From CAWFZT01 sp963820415 (lineage in GTDB: Bacteria > Chloroflexota > Anaerolineae > Anaerolineales > Anaerolineaceae): a stretch of DNA of 64,000 nucleotides. The number at the start of each line of letters is the position of its first letter. Position 1 is the stretch's first letter. Under the pieces are notes generated by a model. It was not told the origin of the DNA. It saw nothing but the letters and a program-made list of their open reading frames with translations, and made no database searches. The translations under genes were made by a program, and so were the position numbers. The stretch is from assembly GCA_963820415.1 (NCBI GenBank), contig CAWFZT010000013.1, forward strand, positions 114,571 through 178,570, given 5' to 3'. Shown here piece after piece: positions 9,665 through 19,374 of this stretch.

Positions 9665-9722
9665 AGCTAATCTCCTGAATCAAAAAACCGCTCCGCCGAG
9701 AAATTTGAACGGAATGTGCGTA

Positions 9723-9731
9723 AGTATAGCA
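9723..9731 (-). promoter_or_regulatory. Extended -10 promoter candidate for the histidine kinase gene
   Basis: The reverse strand reads TGCTATACT, an extended -10 (TGn-TATACT), about 60 bp upstream of the kinase start. No convincing -35 was found, as expected for an extended -10 promoter. The call rests on sequence match only. Confidence 0.4.
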
Positions 9732-9735
9732 TATA

Positions 9736-11220
9736 TCAAGGCTTGCGCCAGCGATAGACCCACATATTTTCCCCGCCGGCTTTTGGAGAAAACGTACCTT
9801 GTGTGTGATAGACCGGGACGCCGCGTAAGATTAACTGCGGGTACCATTTTGGGAAGGTAACCAGGTAATCGACGCCCTGCTCGTCTAGATATTCCTCCAA
9901 CCGGCGTTCATCCCGGATAAATGGGATCACTTCGGGAGAAATTAAGCCTGCCAGATCGACCAGGTTTCGTTGACTGAAAAAACCAAAGGCGCCAATGTCA
10001 TGTACAGCGATTTTTGACTGCTGTGGGGTATTCACTGCTACCCATTTGGCGGCTGTGACCATCTCGCTGTCGATAATCGCTACATCCTGCGCATACGCGG
10101 AAGCGCCGATGCCGTAAAATGCCAGCCATACCCCAACGATGACCATCGTCCATGCCCGACTGACCCACCAGTGGGCCATTTTGTGTCCTGATATTGCTCT
10201 CAGAATGTATCTGATTCCCATGATCGAGACAACAAAATATACTGGCATCCCCGGCATCAGGTAGCGCCCGTGCTGGTAGGTGACAGGCAGACGCAGAGCA
10301 TATAAGAGAGTATACCCAGCCCACCAAAGCACGGCTGCGAATACCGCCCAGTTCTTTAACTTCCAGGCGTACCAGACTTCCGCAAAAAAACCGGGCAATA
10401 ATAAGATGCCCGCGCCAATCATCGGCAGGCCAAACAATGAGAGCAGCCGTTGGGACAGCGGGGTTTGGGTAAGTATGGCATACTCCGCCTGCTTGGCGTA
10501 AAATGTATTTGGCCACCAACCGCCTGAAAGGATATGGTTAAAAAGTAAATAGGGTATAAAAGGCAGCAGGAAGAAAGCCAATCCTTTAGCCAGATTGGTC
10601 ATTTTATATCGCCAGGTTTCCGTTGAGAGAAAAAGCACGAAGAAGATAGGGCCAAGAAGCGAAATACCATCCGGCCTGATCCAAACCGAAATGCCCGCAA
10701 GGAGGCCAACCTGCCAAGGACACACCGATTTTCTCGAAACAATTAAAAGAACAAGCAGGATAAACAGGCAATATAAGGCCGTTTCCATTCCGGAGACTGA
10801 CGCCCACACCAGGTGCCACTCCCCAATCAAGAAGATCCCCAGCCAGGGAAAGCCAGATCTGAGGTCAGGGAATTGCCTGTGTAGATAGGCCTCGCCGGAT
10901 AACCCAATCCCTAGCAAGCTGATCCCACCAAGAAAATAGGTCCAGCCATAGGGAATTGTGCGGAAGAGGTATCCGGCTGCTATCAACAACGACCACAGCG
11001 GAGCTGTCGACCCGGCTGATAATTTGCCTGGGATGAAGGCCCACTGCCCAAGTTCGGCCAGGTTACGGGCGTAGGTCTGGTGGATCCAGGCATCATCCAA
11101 GGGAAAACCAACCACGCGGGTGAATGCGCTGGCCAGCAGAAAACCTGCTATCACCAGGCAGGTGGTTATGGCTAATATAATGTTCTGCTTCAAGAAAATT
11201 AACTTTATAATTCTTTTCAC
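9736..11220 (-). CDS. Polytopic membrane protein, GT39/ArnT-like glycosyltransferase
   Basis: A 494-residue membrane protein with about eleven hydrophobic segments spread from residue 12 to 390 and a soluble C-terminal tail of about 100 residues. The first loop carries FPLDDAWIHQTYARNLAELGQWAF, matching the acidic-residue loop near the first helix of GT-C transferases (PMT/ArnT type), where the acidic residues bind metal and lipid-phosphate sugar donor. GYLFRTIPYG and PLWSLLIAAGYL are typical of large Chloroflexota families of this kind. Acceptor and sugar are unknown. It is the last of a run of minus-strand genes of the same class. Confidence 0.65.
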   Translation of the reverse strand: MKRIIKLIFLKQNIILAITTCLVIAGFLLASAFTRVVGFPLDDAWIHQTYARNLAELGQWAFIPGKLSAGSTAPLWSLLIAAGYLFRTIPYGWTYFLGGISLLGIGLSGEAYLHRQFPDLRSGFPWLGIFLIGEWHLVWASVSGMETALYCLFILLVLLIVSRKSVCPWQVGLLAGISVWIRPDGISLLGPIFFVLFLSTETWRYKMTNLAKGLAFFLLPFIPYLLFNHILSGGWWPNTFYAKQAEYAILTQTPLSQRLLSLFGLPMIGAGILLLPGFFAEVWYAWKLKNWAVFAAVLWWAGYTLLYALRLPVTYQHGRYLMPGMPVYFVVSIMGIRYILRAISGHKMAHWWVSRAWTMVIVGVWLAFYGIGASAYAQDVAIIDSEMVTAAKWVAVNTPQQSKIAVHDIGAFGFFSQRNLVDLAGLISPEVIPFIRDERRLEEYLDEQGVDYLVTFPKWYPQLILRGVPVYHTQGTFSPKAGGENMWVYRWRKP

Positions 11221-11233
11221 AATGAATCCCAGA

Positions 11234-12856
11234 TCAATTCAGTTGGATGGCTATGCGATATAAATATACGTCCTCGCCAATTCTTTCCAGATAGACCAGA
11301 CCTGGAAGGTTGCCCGGATGCTGGTAAAGCGGGTCCAATCCTGCCACGTGGTTTGGTTCCAGGACCAGGTATTCTGCATGGTATCGTTTTGCTACAGACA
11401 ATAGGGTTGACAGGTTACCATCCGGGATCACCAGCGCTTCGCTCCCGGATGCCATGTAATAACCCGGAGGATTGTTGACCAGCACCCGGTTTTTGGGACC
11501 CGCGCCATAATCCTGCAATGCCCGGGCGACGGCTTGATACTGCCGGTCACTCTGGCTCCACAGCGGTTCGGACAGGTTACTCCCCACCACCCTGCTCCAG
11601 AATAAAGCTGCCGTAAACAACACACATACACCTATCACGCCGGCCGCGAAAATTGGCCAAGATTTTATTGCATTCCATCTGCGTAGACGAACTCCCAGGT
11701 TGACAAAGGCTTCCAGGCCAAATGGCGCCGCCGCCCATACAACAGGCTGAACGGCTGAAGCGGAATGCAGGAAGCCGCCCCGGCTGCCCGCAAAAGGGAA
11801 CACGAAGGTCATGATTCCAAGGCTCAAGACCCACATCAAGACTGCAAAGCGTACAATCCTTTCCTTGCGAAGCATCCATAATCCCGGTAATATCAGAAGG
11901 AAAAGGAATAGTTCACCTTGTACTGCCAGCGCATTCTCCAAATTCCAGACCAGAGCGTCCCACCAGATTGTTAAATGTTGGCCCAATCCCAGAGCTGCCC
12001 AACCATGCCAGGTTAGTTGGCTGGCGGGATAAATGAAGGTCTGGTCGTAGTTAGTCAACCAGAGTGTCTTTGCCCCCCCAGGGGAAAACAAACCACCGAA
12101 AAGATAAATATTACGGGCGTACCAGGCTCCCATGATCAAACCATACCCCAAAAGGAGGGCGAGGATCTTACCGCCTGAATGCATGATCCGGCGATGAAGA
12201 GGCAGTCCAACTCTGTTTTTTCCCTGGCGAGAGAAGTCCCAGACCACCAACACTGCTGCAGCAGCCAGCCACAGGATCCCATCCGCCCGGGTCAAATGCA
12301 TTCCTCCGGCAATTATTCCCATTATTAATGGCCTGAGGATAGCCAGTTTCCCAGATGACCAGCGCCAGTCCGCGAAACTCACCAGCATGAATAAAGAGCC
12401 CAGCACGAAGTACAGTGAAAATGTTTCCGTGTCAGTAATAAAAGGGAGGTAATAACCGGAAAAGATGGCCAGCGCGCCAGCCAGCAAAGCAAAGTGTTTT
12501 TTTTTGCTGAATCGAAAAGCGAAATACGCAGTGAAAGGTGCAATCAAACCAGCCAGGAAGATGAATAAAATCCTGGCCCCGTAAAAATTAACCTGCCCAG
12601 ATAACGCCATTCCGGCGGCGGCGGCCAACGATGCCAAAGGCATCCAGTAAGTGTGGGATGGATGAGGAATCCCGGTTGGGTCGTCCAGGTAGTTCCACAG
12701 GAACGGCTCAGTAAAGCCACTCCCCTGTACCAGCCGTACACCCCCGGCATAATAGTACTCGGCGTCCATGTAACCCGGCGCCTTTTCGAGCCACGCCGCG
12801 CCGCACCCAACCAGGATAGCAGCCAGGAACAAGCCGAGATAAATCGAAAACTTCAC
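11234..12856 (-). CDS. Polytopic membrane protein, GT-C glycosyltransferase-like
   Basis: A 540-residue membrane protein with about eleven transmembrane stretches. The first periplasmic loop contains YMDAEYYYAGGVRLVQGSGF and, further on, PHPSHTYWMPLASLAAAAGM, which is the layout of GT-C fold lipid-phosphate sugar transferases. The C-terminal 90 residues are soluble and include VLVNNPPGYYMASGSEALVIP, seen in related membrane proteins of this class. It lies 13 bp upstream of the next gene in the same direction. Function is inferred from fold only. Confidence 0.6.
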   Translation of the reverse strand: MKFSIYLGLFLAAILVGCGAAWLEKAPGYMDAEYYYAGGVRLVQGSGFTEPFLWNYLDDPTGIPHPSHTYWMPLASLAAAAGMALSGQVNFYGARILFIFLAGLIAPFTAYFAFRFSKKKHFALLAGALAIFSGYYLPFITDTETFSLYFVLGSLFMLVSFADWRWSSGKLAILRPLIMGIIAGGMHLTRADGILWLAAAAVLVVWDFSRQGKNRVGLPLHRRIMHSGGKILALLLGYGLIMGAWYARNIYLFGGLFSPGGAKTLWLTNYDQTFIYPASQLTWHGWAALGLGQHLTIWWDALVWNLENALAVQGELFLFLLILPGLWMLRKERIVRFAVLMWVLSLGIMTFVFPFAGSRGGFLHSASAVQPVVWAAAPFGLEAFVNLGVRLRRWNAIKSWPIFAAGVIGVCVLFTAALFWSRVVGSNLSEPLWSQSDRQYQAVARALQDYGAGPKNRVLVNNPPGYYMASGSEALVIPDGNLSTLLSVAKRYHAEYLVLEPNHVAGLDPLYQHPGNLPGLVYLERIGEDVYLYRIAIQLN

Positions 12857-12873
12857 TGGAGGAACTCCATTGT

Positions 12874-14409
12874 CTACTGTGTGAACTTGAAAATCTCTAA
12901 ATCGTTTAAAGCCACCTGCTTTTCCAGATGGTAATGCTGCTTGAGCCAGGCAATTTGTGGGTCATCGCCTGAACCTGCCGCCTGGTATTCCTGGATCGTC
13001 TGTCGAAAGACGACAAAATAAACCTGCTGGTGGCTGCCAACCGCCGATTGGATATCTACTGCAGGGTAGATTTGCATGGCTTGCTGGGTCTGCACAGCCA
13101 GAGTATCATTCGATGATCCTGGTTCATCGGCCAGGAAGGTTTGGGGTAGGCTTCGAGCAAAATACAGGCAGGGGAAATAACTCAGTTTGTTATCGTGTAT
13201 GACGATACCACCCGGCTGGATATTCTGCTCAAGGAATGTAGAGGCTTGATCGAACGGCGAACGAGGAAACTCGTTGAACATATACTGGTAAGGCAACGCA
13301 ATGCAAGCTGCCAGGACAAAGCCAGCTCCAATCAGCACTCCCGGCCCTTTCGGCCAATTTTTCACAACCAAACTCCCGGCCACTCCAAAAAACGCCAGAG
13401 AAGAAAAGAAAAAAGCGCGCGGGACGAAAACTGGCCGCATTATATATGAAACGATGAACAACATTACAGGCGGAAGTACGGCAAATGCACCTAACAGGCT
13501 CATCCCTCTGTTCATCTTACGTGAGCGAAAACCCTCAATAATTACCATCACTACTACCTGGAGACTGACTATCGCCCCAATGACCAACCAGATGCCTGGT
13601 AGGGGTAAAGCGGCAGTGAACATAATCACTGCCTGGATAATTTCAACTAACCCCGGCCTGGGCGTCCAAAAAGCATGCTAAATCTTCGCAATCTGGCCTG
13701 GCAGCATCCACAACCAGGGGAAAGTCAGCATACCAATCAGCGCCTGGGCAGCCAACAGCCTGCTCAATAACTTCCATTGCCTTCGGATAAGCAGGAACAG
13801 GTCTGGCACCACCAGCACGAAAATAGCCAGATTATGGGAATACATCGCTAACGTCCCGGAAATTACCAGCCCTACCCAATCCAGGCGATGGTTTCTCACC
13901 TGGTTTCTCCCATCGCCCTGACCAGGATCATCCAATCTGGCTGCAGCTATTACCTTTGGTTCCAGGGATCGTTTCCAGATGCGGCTGAAGAAAAAAGCAT
14001 AAGCGACCTGGCACAATCCCAGCAGGGCATACATGCGCAGGTCCTGGGAATGGTAAATCTGAAATGGCGAAATGGCGGCAATGAAGGCAGCAGCCAAACC
14101 GGCGGATTCGCCCAGTAAGGACTTCACCAGCCAGAATAGCATAAAGACGCTGACCAGATTGAGCAGTACACTCAATAAACGCAACCACCACAAACTCAGG
14201 CTCAATCCCATCCAGAAATGCAGCAAGAAATAATAAAGGGGCGGCATTGTATCCGCAGCGGTGCCCTGGATTATCGCTGGAAGGTTTTGAATGGATAAAA
14301 AGAAGCTGAAAGCATCATCATAGATGATGCCCCGGCTTTGGAGGTTGATACAGCGTAGTCCCAACCCCATCAGCAGGATACCAAGCAAGAGTATCTTGCT
14401 ATGTTTCAT
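12874..14409 (-). pseudogene. GT39-like membrane glycosyltransferase interrupted by an in-frame TAG
   Basis: A single reading frame of 511 codons is interrupted by one amber codon at 13678-13680. The upstream part (243 residues) has the PMT_2 pattern RGIIYDDAFSFFLSIQN, DTMPPLYYFLLHFW and ISPFQIYHSQDLRMYALL, and ends LPGQIAKI. After the TAG the same frame continues HAFWTPRPGLVEIIQ into the 251-residue second half. The LPGQIAKI-x-x-AFW-P junction is normal for this family, so the stop probably replaced a Gln codon (CAG to TAG). Either the gene is dead, or this is a base-call error. The start at 14409 overlaps the stop of the upstream gene (TAATG), which means translational coupling was once present. 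Confidence 0.8.
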
Positions 14410-15677
14410 TACTTCCTAAAATTTTCTCGTGCATATAGTTCGTCAAACCAGGCCCGCGGCTGCCTGACCGCCCACCAGCGCGTCCAATACATGGTGATGA
14501 ATAGAAAAAGCGGCAGCGGAAAGAACAGCACCGGGCTTTGCTGCGGCTGGTAGCCATAATCAACTGTCGAAAGGAAAACCGCCCAGATGCCAATGGTCAG
14601 GATCAGCAAGCTCAACACGGTCAAAGCTGTACCAGCCCGTTTCCAGCGCTGCTCCCACATAGCAAAAACCAGCACGATCGCCGGAAACAAAATGATGAAA
14701 TTTCCCGGATCGGTCTGGATGCCAATCCACTGGCTGGCGAGCAGGGTCAGATAAGCAGTCCAGAAAAAGCCAGGGAACTCAACCTTGCGCCGTATAGCCA
14801 GGAACCATTCGATGAGAAGGAGAATGATCAAGATGCCGCTGAGAATCCATCCCAACCGGTTACCCATCGCCGGGAACCAGACCGAAAAGGCTGCCCCTGG
14901 TGTTCCCGGCGGGTTATATCCTGGATAGCGCAAGATCTCCCGGATATTCTGGATAATCCAATCCGGCAAGAACAAAAAGGACACTGCTACCAGGATCACC
15001 ATGGTACCGAAAAACCAGCTTACCAATCGCCAACGCCGGCGGTTGGCGGCCCAGATCAACACGAAGAGGATGACCAGAACAACCAGTTGTGGTTTGATAG
15101 TGGTCAGGGCAAACAAAAATCCAGCCACCTCATCCTGCCCATTCTTTATCGCCAGGAAAGCAGCTAACAACCCGAGAGCCACTAGGGCAACCGCATTTCC
15201 GTTGATGATTGTACGGACAGCGTGGTACCAAACCAGAGAAAAAAGAAAAATCAATGCCAGAACGAGTAGATTCGGCTTCCATTGAAACAGGCGGATGCTA
15301 AAGAAGGCGAGCAAAATCAAAGATACTTCCAACAAAGTCATCCAGATTGCCCTGGCAAGGGTAAAATCCTGAATCAGAGCAAAGGGGATGAACAATAGCA
15401 CCGAATACAGAGGATAGGCAACGCGAAGCTCATGCTGCCCGGGTTGAGCCGGATGGCCGTATGCGAAAATCTGGATCTGGGTAGCCGTTTGATCACTGTA
15501 TGGGCTGATACCATCTTTTAAAAGCATGCGGGTACCCATCCAGTGCACCAGAAAATCATTCCCTCCTGGATTCTGCTGGCAGTAGGTGTAATTCATGCGC
15601 CCCAATTCCACCAGCAAAACAATCACTCCAATCGTCCCCACAATAAGAAAGACCAGGGACAGGCGTTGATTCCTCAA
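14409..15677 (-). CDS. GT87-type (DUF2029) membrane glycosyltransferase
   Basis: A 422-residue protein with about ten transmembrane segments. It carries the GT87 marks: the periplasmic loop GGNDFLVHWMGTRMLLKDGISPYSD, the segment NGNAVALVALGLLAAFLA, and FALTTIKPQLVVLVILFVL (the conserved KPQ). GT87 enzymes are polyprenyl-phosphate-mannose-dependent alpha-mannosyltransferases, and this is the best inference for donor type. It is the first gene of the minus-strand run and its upstream region holds a palindromic element (15709-15802), so its promoter must lie in or next to that repeat. Confidence 0.75.
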   Translation of the reverse strand: MRNQRLSLVFLIVGTIGVIVLLVELGRMNYTYCQQNPGGNDFLVHWMGTRMLLKDGISPYSDQTATQIQIFAYGHPAQPGQHELRVAYPLYSVLLFIPFALIQDFTLARAIWMTLLEVSLILLAFFSIRLFQWKPNLLVLALIFLFSLVWYHAVRTIINGNAVALVALGLLAAFLAIKNGQDEVAGFLFALTTIKPQLVVLVILFVLIWAANRRRWRLVSWFFGTMVILVAVSFLFLPDWIIQNIREILRYPGYNPPGTPGAAFSVWFPAMGNRLGWILSGILIILLLIEWFLAIRRKVEFPGFFWTAYLTLLASQWIGIQTDPGNFIILFPAIVLVFAMWEQRWKRAGTALTVLSLLILTIGIWAVFLSTVDYGYQPQQSPVLFFPLPLFLFITMYWTRWWAVRQPRAWFDELYARENFRK

Positions 15678-15708
15678 TGTCCACTCCTTTTCAGGTTAAT
15701 ATCTTTCA

Positions 15709-15802
15709 GCCTCTTTGGGATTCCCAGTGGAAGGTCCCCGGATTTTGGGGTGTCATGACACCCCAAAATCCGGGAGTTCGCCACGTGGATTCCCAAAGGA
15801 CC
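15709..15802 (-). mobile_element. Palindromic MITE-like element, copy A
   Basis: A 94-bp near-palindrome centred on GTCATGAC (15752-15759). Arms include GGATTTTGGGGTG on the left and its complement on the right, with outer segments TGGGATTCC and GATTCCCA. It is in reverse orientation relative to copies B-D. Flanking 8-mers ATCTTTCA (15701-15708) and GTCTTTCG (15803-15810) share six of eight bases, as expected for an aged target duplication. It sits between two divergent genes. Confidence 0.8.
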
Positions 15803-15830
15803 GTCTTTCGTATTTTTAGATTTTATTTAT

Positions 15831-15836
15831 TATAAT
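15831..15836 (+). promoter_or_regulatory. TATAAT box immediately before the nitrilase start
   Basis: A perfect TATAAT ends only 7 bases before the ATG at 15844. Transcription would then begin at or next to the start codon, giving a leaderless mRNA; no ribosome site is visible between them. No good -35 was found. Confidence 0.45.
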
Positions 15837-15843
15837 TCATGCT

Positions 15844-16641
15844 ATGACAAAGGTTTCTATTTCCCTGGCGCAAATGCACATCGAGTTAGGCCAACCCGAC
15901 GCCAACCTCGAACAGGCCATCGGTTTAATCAAGCAAGCCTCGGTCAAACGGAGTGATATGGTCCTGTTCCCCGAGTTATGGAGCAGCGGATACGATCTCA
16001 AGCATGCCGACAGATATGGGCTGGTCAACAACTCCATTCTGGAAGTTCTTACGGATTTAGCCCTTTCTGAAAAGATCGTCATCGGGGGGTCTTTACTAGA
16101 AGAAGTCGATGGACAATTCTATAATACTTTCTATCTGATTAATAAAGATGGCCAGGTTTTCGACAAATACCGCAAGATCCATCTCTTCCGCATGATGAAC
16201 GAAGACCGGTGGCTACAAGCTGGAAATCAACCCCAAATGGCCAATTTCTCATGGGGAATGGCCGGTATGGCGATTTGTTACGACCTGCGTTTCCCCGAAT
16301 TGTTCCGCCATTATGCCCTGGAAAACGCCAAACTGATCTGCCTGCCCTCTGAATGGCCTTCAAAACGGATCAACCATTGGAAAATTCTCCTTCAAGCCAG
16401 GGCAATTGAAAATCAGATGTTCATTGCTGCAATAAACTGTGTCGGCAAAACGGGGAATGAAATCTTCGGCGGCGCCAGCGCCATCATCTCACCCTGGGGA
16501 GAGTTACTTGCTGAAGGAGATAGCCAATCAGACGCTCTGCTTACCGCAGATGTTGATTTTGACGAGGTCGAACACGTACGCCAGATAATCCCGGTTTTTC
16601 AAGACCGGCGTCCCGATATCTATCGGCTCTCCGGCAGTTGA
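15844..16641 (+). CDS. Carbon-nitrogen hydrolase (nitrilase family), omega-amidase-like
   Basis: A 265-residue enzyme with the complete nitrilase triad: Glu44 (LFPELW), Lys111 (YRKIHLF) and Cys145 (AICYDLRFPE). The length and the segments DKYRKIHLF and AICYDLRFPELFRHYA match the branch containing omega-amidase (Nit2, YafV), which hydrolyses alpha-ketoglutaramate or alpha-ketosuccinamate. A second Glu, needed for catalysis in this family, is probably in the NEDRWLQAG loop. Substrate is inferred. The last 22 bases overlap the end of the convergent membrane gene. Confidence 0.85.
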   Translation: MTKVSISLAQMHIELGQPDANLEQAIGLIKQASVKRSDMVLFPELWSSGYDLKHADRYGLVNNSILEVLTDLALSEKIVIGGSLLEEVDGQFYNTFYLINKDGQVFDKYRKIHLFRMMNEDRWLQAGNQPQMANFSWGMAGMAICYDLRFPELFRHYALENAKLICLPSEWPSKRINHWKILLQARAIENQMFIAAINCVGKTGNEIFGGASAIISPWGELLAEGDSQSDALLTADVDFDEVEHVRQIIPVFQDRRPDIYRLSGS

Positions 16642-17795
16642 ACACTCTTTCCGGTCATTTCTGTATAGAATAAAAATGCCAGTAAGGCCAATAGCAGAGT
16701 CCGTATGGGAATAGTCAGATACAATGTCCAGAACAAACCTCGCGACAATAACAACGGCCATTCGATTAAATTAATCAGGACCAGCAGAAGTGCCACCAGG
16801 AAAACCCGTCTTTCAGGCAAAGCCAGTAGAATCAACGGAAGCAGATAAAGCACCCATTGCGGGCTCCAGCCGGGAGACCAGAGTAAAAATAAACTCCAAC
16901 ACCAACCCAGCAGGGCCATTTTCTGCCGGTCATCGTCTTGCCTAGCTTTGAAGAAACCCCACAGGCCGATCCCCCCGAACACAATCATGGTAATCCAAGC
17001 AGGTAGGCGCGGCGGATTGCCACGTGAGACTCCTGCCATGGATGGATCCAGGCGCTCGACCTCTGGTCCGAATAAACCGGTGATGAAGTTACCATCTACC
17101 AGCGCCCATACCGTTTCCCAGGAACCTTTACTCCCCTGAGACTGGAGCGACGCCAGGGTGAACCGTGGTGATGCCAACCATAACCCACTATAGACCAACA
17201 AGCCTGCCCCAAGGGCCAATCCGGTTATCCACAAGGCTTTCTTCCAGGATAAGGCGCGCAAGGCAACAATCAATCCCAGGGCAGGAAAAAATTTCAGCAG
17301 CAAGCCGAGACCAAATGCCAGGCCGGAGAGGAAATGCTTATTGTCTAGCAGGAGAAAGATGCCCAGCAGCATAGCAAAAACAGCCAGCGGGTCAAAATAC
17401 CACCATGAATAAGCCAATGAGAGTAGAAAAACAAAATAAGCCAGGCTGCGTACGAGGGACTTGTTATCTCCTCCATACAAGCGTTGGGATATTTCAATAA
17501 AGAGATACAGACTGCCGGCATCCGCAAGCAGCAAGACAAAAATCAAGAGGTAGTCGTAAACGTGTTCTTGTCCACCCGCCAGCCAGAACAAAACGGAAGA
17601 AAGAAAAGGAAATACGGGGGGGAATTCCGACCAGTAATTGAAATATGGCCAACCTGGCAGCGAAGCGAGTTGGTAGAAATGCAGGAAATCGCCGTAACCG
17701 TGCAGTCCATCCAACGGCATAGCCAAATAAATCAACAAACGCCCGAGGACCAAAAGCGGTACCAGAATCCACGGTAACTGTTTGAACCTGGTCAA
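16620..17795 (-). CDS. Polytopic membrane protein, GT-C mannosyltransferase-like
   Basis: A 391-residue protein with about ten transmembrane segments. The first loop has GLHGYGDFLHFYQLASLPGWP and YWSEFPPVFPFLSSVLFWLAG, and later SPGWSPQWVLYLLPLILL, which resembles DUF2029/GT87 and related polyprenyl-phosphate-sugar transferases (the family has conserved W-P-Q near the end). Donor and acceptor are not known. It lies 19 bp downstream of the next membrane gene and is probably in the same operon; its 3' end overlaps the nitrilase gene. Confidence 0.6.
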   Translation of the reverse strand: MTRFKQLPWILVPLLVLGRLLIYLAMPLDGLHGYGDFLHFYQLASLPGWPYFNYWSEFPPVFPFLSSVLFWLAGGQEHVYDYLLIFVLLLADAGSLYLFIEISQRLYGGDNKSLVRSLAYFVFLLSLAYSWWYFDPLAVFAMLLGIFLLLDNKHFLSGLAFGLGLLLKFFPALGLIVALRALSWKKALWITGLALGAGLLVYSGLWLASPRFTLASLQSQGSKGSWETVWALVDGNFITGLFGPEVERLDPSMAGVSRGNPPRLPAWITMIVFGGIGLWGFFKARQDDDRQKMALLGWCWSLFLLWSPGWSPQWVLYLLPLILLALPERRVFLVALLLVLINLIEWPLLLSRGLFWTLYLTIPIRTLLLALLAFLFYTEMTGKSVQLPESR

Positions 17796-17814
17796 GATTC
17801 TCTCCTCGATAGGC

Positions 17815-19374
17815 TTACCGGCTAAAAATCAATGCCTGGTCATCCCGGTAAAGCATCTTCCAGCCATCCTGGGACAAAGCCGCTACAAGGGGCCTGCCCG
17901 GCTCGATCAGGATGAGCCTGATCTTCCATTTATCCAGGATGGCCTGCCAGCCCTGACCGGCCTGGATCACGGTGATCCACTGCCCAAGAATATCATCGCC
18001 ATACAGGTCGGTTCGCCCATCCACAAACACAGGGTATTCCCGCAGAAACCAAATCAGATAGCCACCCCAGTTGTACTCATTCAACATCGGACCGGTCGGA
18101 TGGTTAGTCCGTAGCCAAGCGATGGCTTTTACCGGGTAAGTGCTTTTGAGGGAAGAATCGACCAGAATGGGGTTGGCAGCCACGTAAAGTTTGCCGATGG
18201 CAGCAAAAGCCACAAATGCGACCAGTCCCAGGTTGATGGCTTTCTGTAAACCGGGCCTGATCACCCGAATCGGATCGGATTGAATTGGCGAATCAGATGT
18301 ATCCCCTGTTGCAGACTTTGAAAAACCAAGACTTTTTTTCCAACCGGTCACCGGTTCCCTTTCATACCATGCCCGTATTGCTGGCCATAAATGCCGAGAC
18401 AAAACGGGTATGGCGACCAGGGAGAAGGGGCCATAATTCCGCCGCGCCACCAGCCCCAGGTAAGTGAACAGGCTGACACCCAATAAATCTGTGGCGTCCA
18501 GGCGTTTCCCAGAAAATCCCACCGAAGCCAGCAGCGCCAATAATAACCAGATGAATGGCTGTTGAAAAAGCTGGTGGAAGTCTGGAGAAGCCCATTCGGC
18601 CACAAAATTTTGCAAGACTCTAACCCCGACCGTCTGGAAAGGGATTAATAAAATGTTCAACCCATTGGCATTGATCAACAGAGCTGCAACGGATATTCCT
18701 CCCCAAATGAGCAACCTCAGGACCCTTTTGCGGTCAAGCACATGGTTACCACAGTTTCCGAGAAGGTAGTTCAGAAATTCCCCGGCAACCATGCAACCAA
18801 TCAACATAAACCCCAGCGGAAATCCTCCATGCAGATTCGCCCATAAAATAAATACCACAGGCAGCAGCAAAAGCCGGTCCACGTCTTTCCATTTATACAG
18901 ATAGAGCAGATACCCTACCAGAGCCATCAGTACGAGCGAAACCAGTTGGGGACGCGGCGACCACACCACCGCTGCGACCGCCGAACCTAATATTAGTAGG
19001 AAGGCTCGTAGTAAAGCCGGCCCTTCCAGCGTGAAATAAACCAGGGTCATACTCAAAACAGCCAGCAAGGCCGTCATCCCACCGATTGCCAGGCTGCCTC
19101 CCCACATATATAGCAAATACATACCCACTTCGCTGAGCCAGCTATGATTGATCCAATGCGCTCCAAAACGGGTCGTTGACAAATTATCTACCAGCATTGG
19201 CCTGCCCGATTGCCAGGTTTCCTGGCCTGCGCGCAGGTGCCACCACATATCCGAGTCCAGCGGCGTGCGCGCCGCCAGGATAAAAATCAATAGCAGGACC
19301 AAGACCAGCACAAACAGGTCGAATTGTTTTTTTCTTGATAGCTTGATCTGGTTTGCCAACTCCGGAATATTCAA
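17815..19374 (-). CDS. Polytopic membrane protein of the glycosyltransferase cluster
   Basis: A 519-residue protein with ten or more transmembrane segments, ending in a soluble tail of about 110 residues (LRTNHPTGPMLNEYNWGGYLIWFLRE, FVDGRTDLYGDD). The N-terminal loop RTPLDSDMWWHLRAGQETWQSG and the WINHSWLSE motif are shared with many uncharacterised membrane proteins of Chloroflexota and Acidobacteria that are grouped with GT-C transferases. Function is not established. Its start overlaps the stop of the next gene (19371), so it is translationally coupled. Confidence 0.6.
   Translation of the reverse strand: MNIPELANQIKLSRKKQFDLFVLVLVLLLIFILAARTPLDSDMWWHLRAGQETWQSGRPMLVDNLSTTRFGAHWINHSWLSEVGMYLLYMWGGSLAIGGMTALLAVLSMTLVYFTLEGPALLRAFLLILGSAVAAVVWSPRPQLVSLVLMALVGYLLYLYKWKDVDRLLLLPVVFILWANLHGGFPLGFMLIGCMVAGEFLNYLLGNCGNHVLDRKRVLRLLIWGGISVAALLINANGLNILLIPFQTVGVRVLQNFVAEWASPDFHQLFQQPFIWLLLALLASVGFSGKRLDATDLLGVSLFTYLGLVARRNYGPFSLVAIPVLSRHLWPAIRAWYEREPVTGWKKSLGFSKSATGDTSDSPIQSDPIRVIRPGLQKAINLGLVAFVAFAAIGKLYVAANPILVDSSLKSTYPVKAIAWLRTNHPTGPMLNEYNWGGYLIWFLREYPVFVDGRTDLYGDDILGQWITVIQAGQGWQAILDKWKIRLILIEPGRPLVAALSQDGWKMLYRDDQALIFSR

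Noticed and set aside
13678..13680. Pyrrolysine or selenocysteine recoding at the TAG and TGA stops
   Set aside because: The proteins are not known users, no pyl or sel gene is in the window, and no stem-loop was seen directly after either stop.
14538..15167. 209-residue plus-strand frame
   Set aside because: It is antisense to the GT87-type gene, with a low-complexity polar sequence and no ribosome site.
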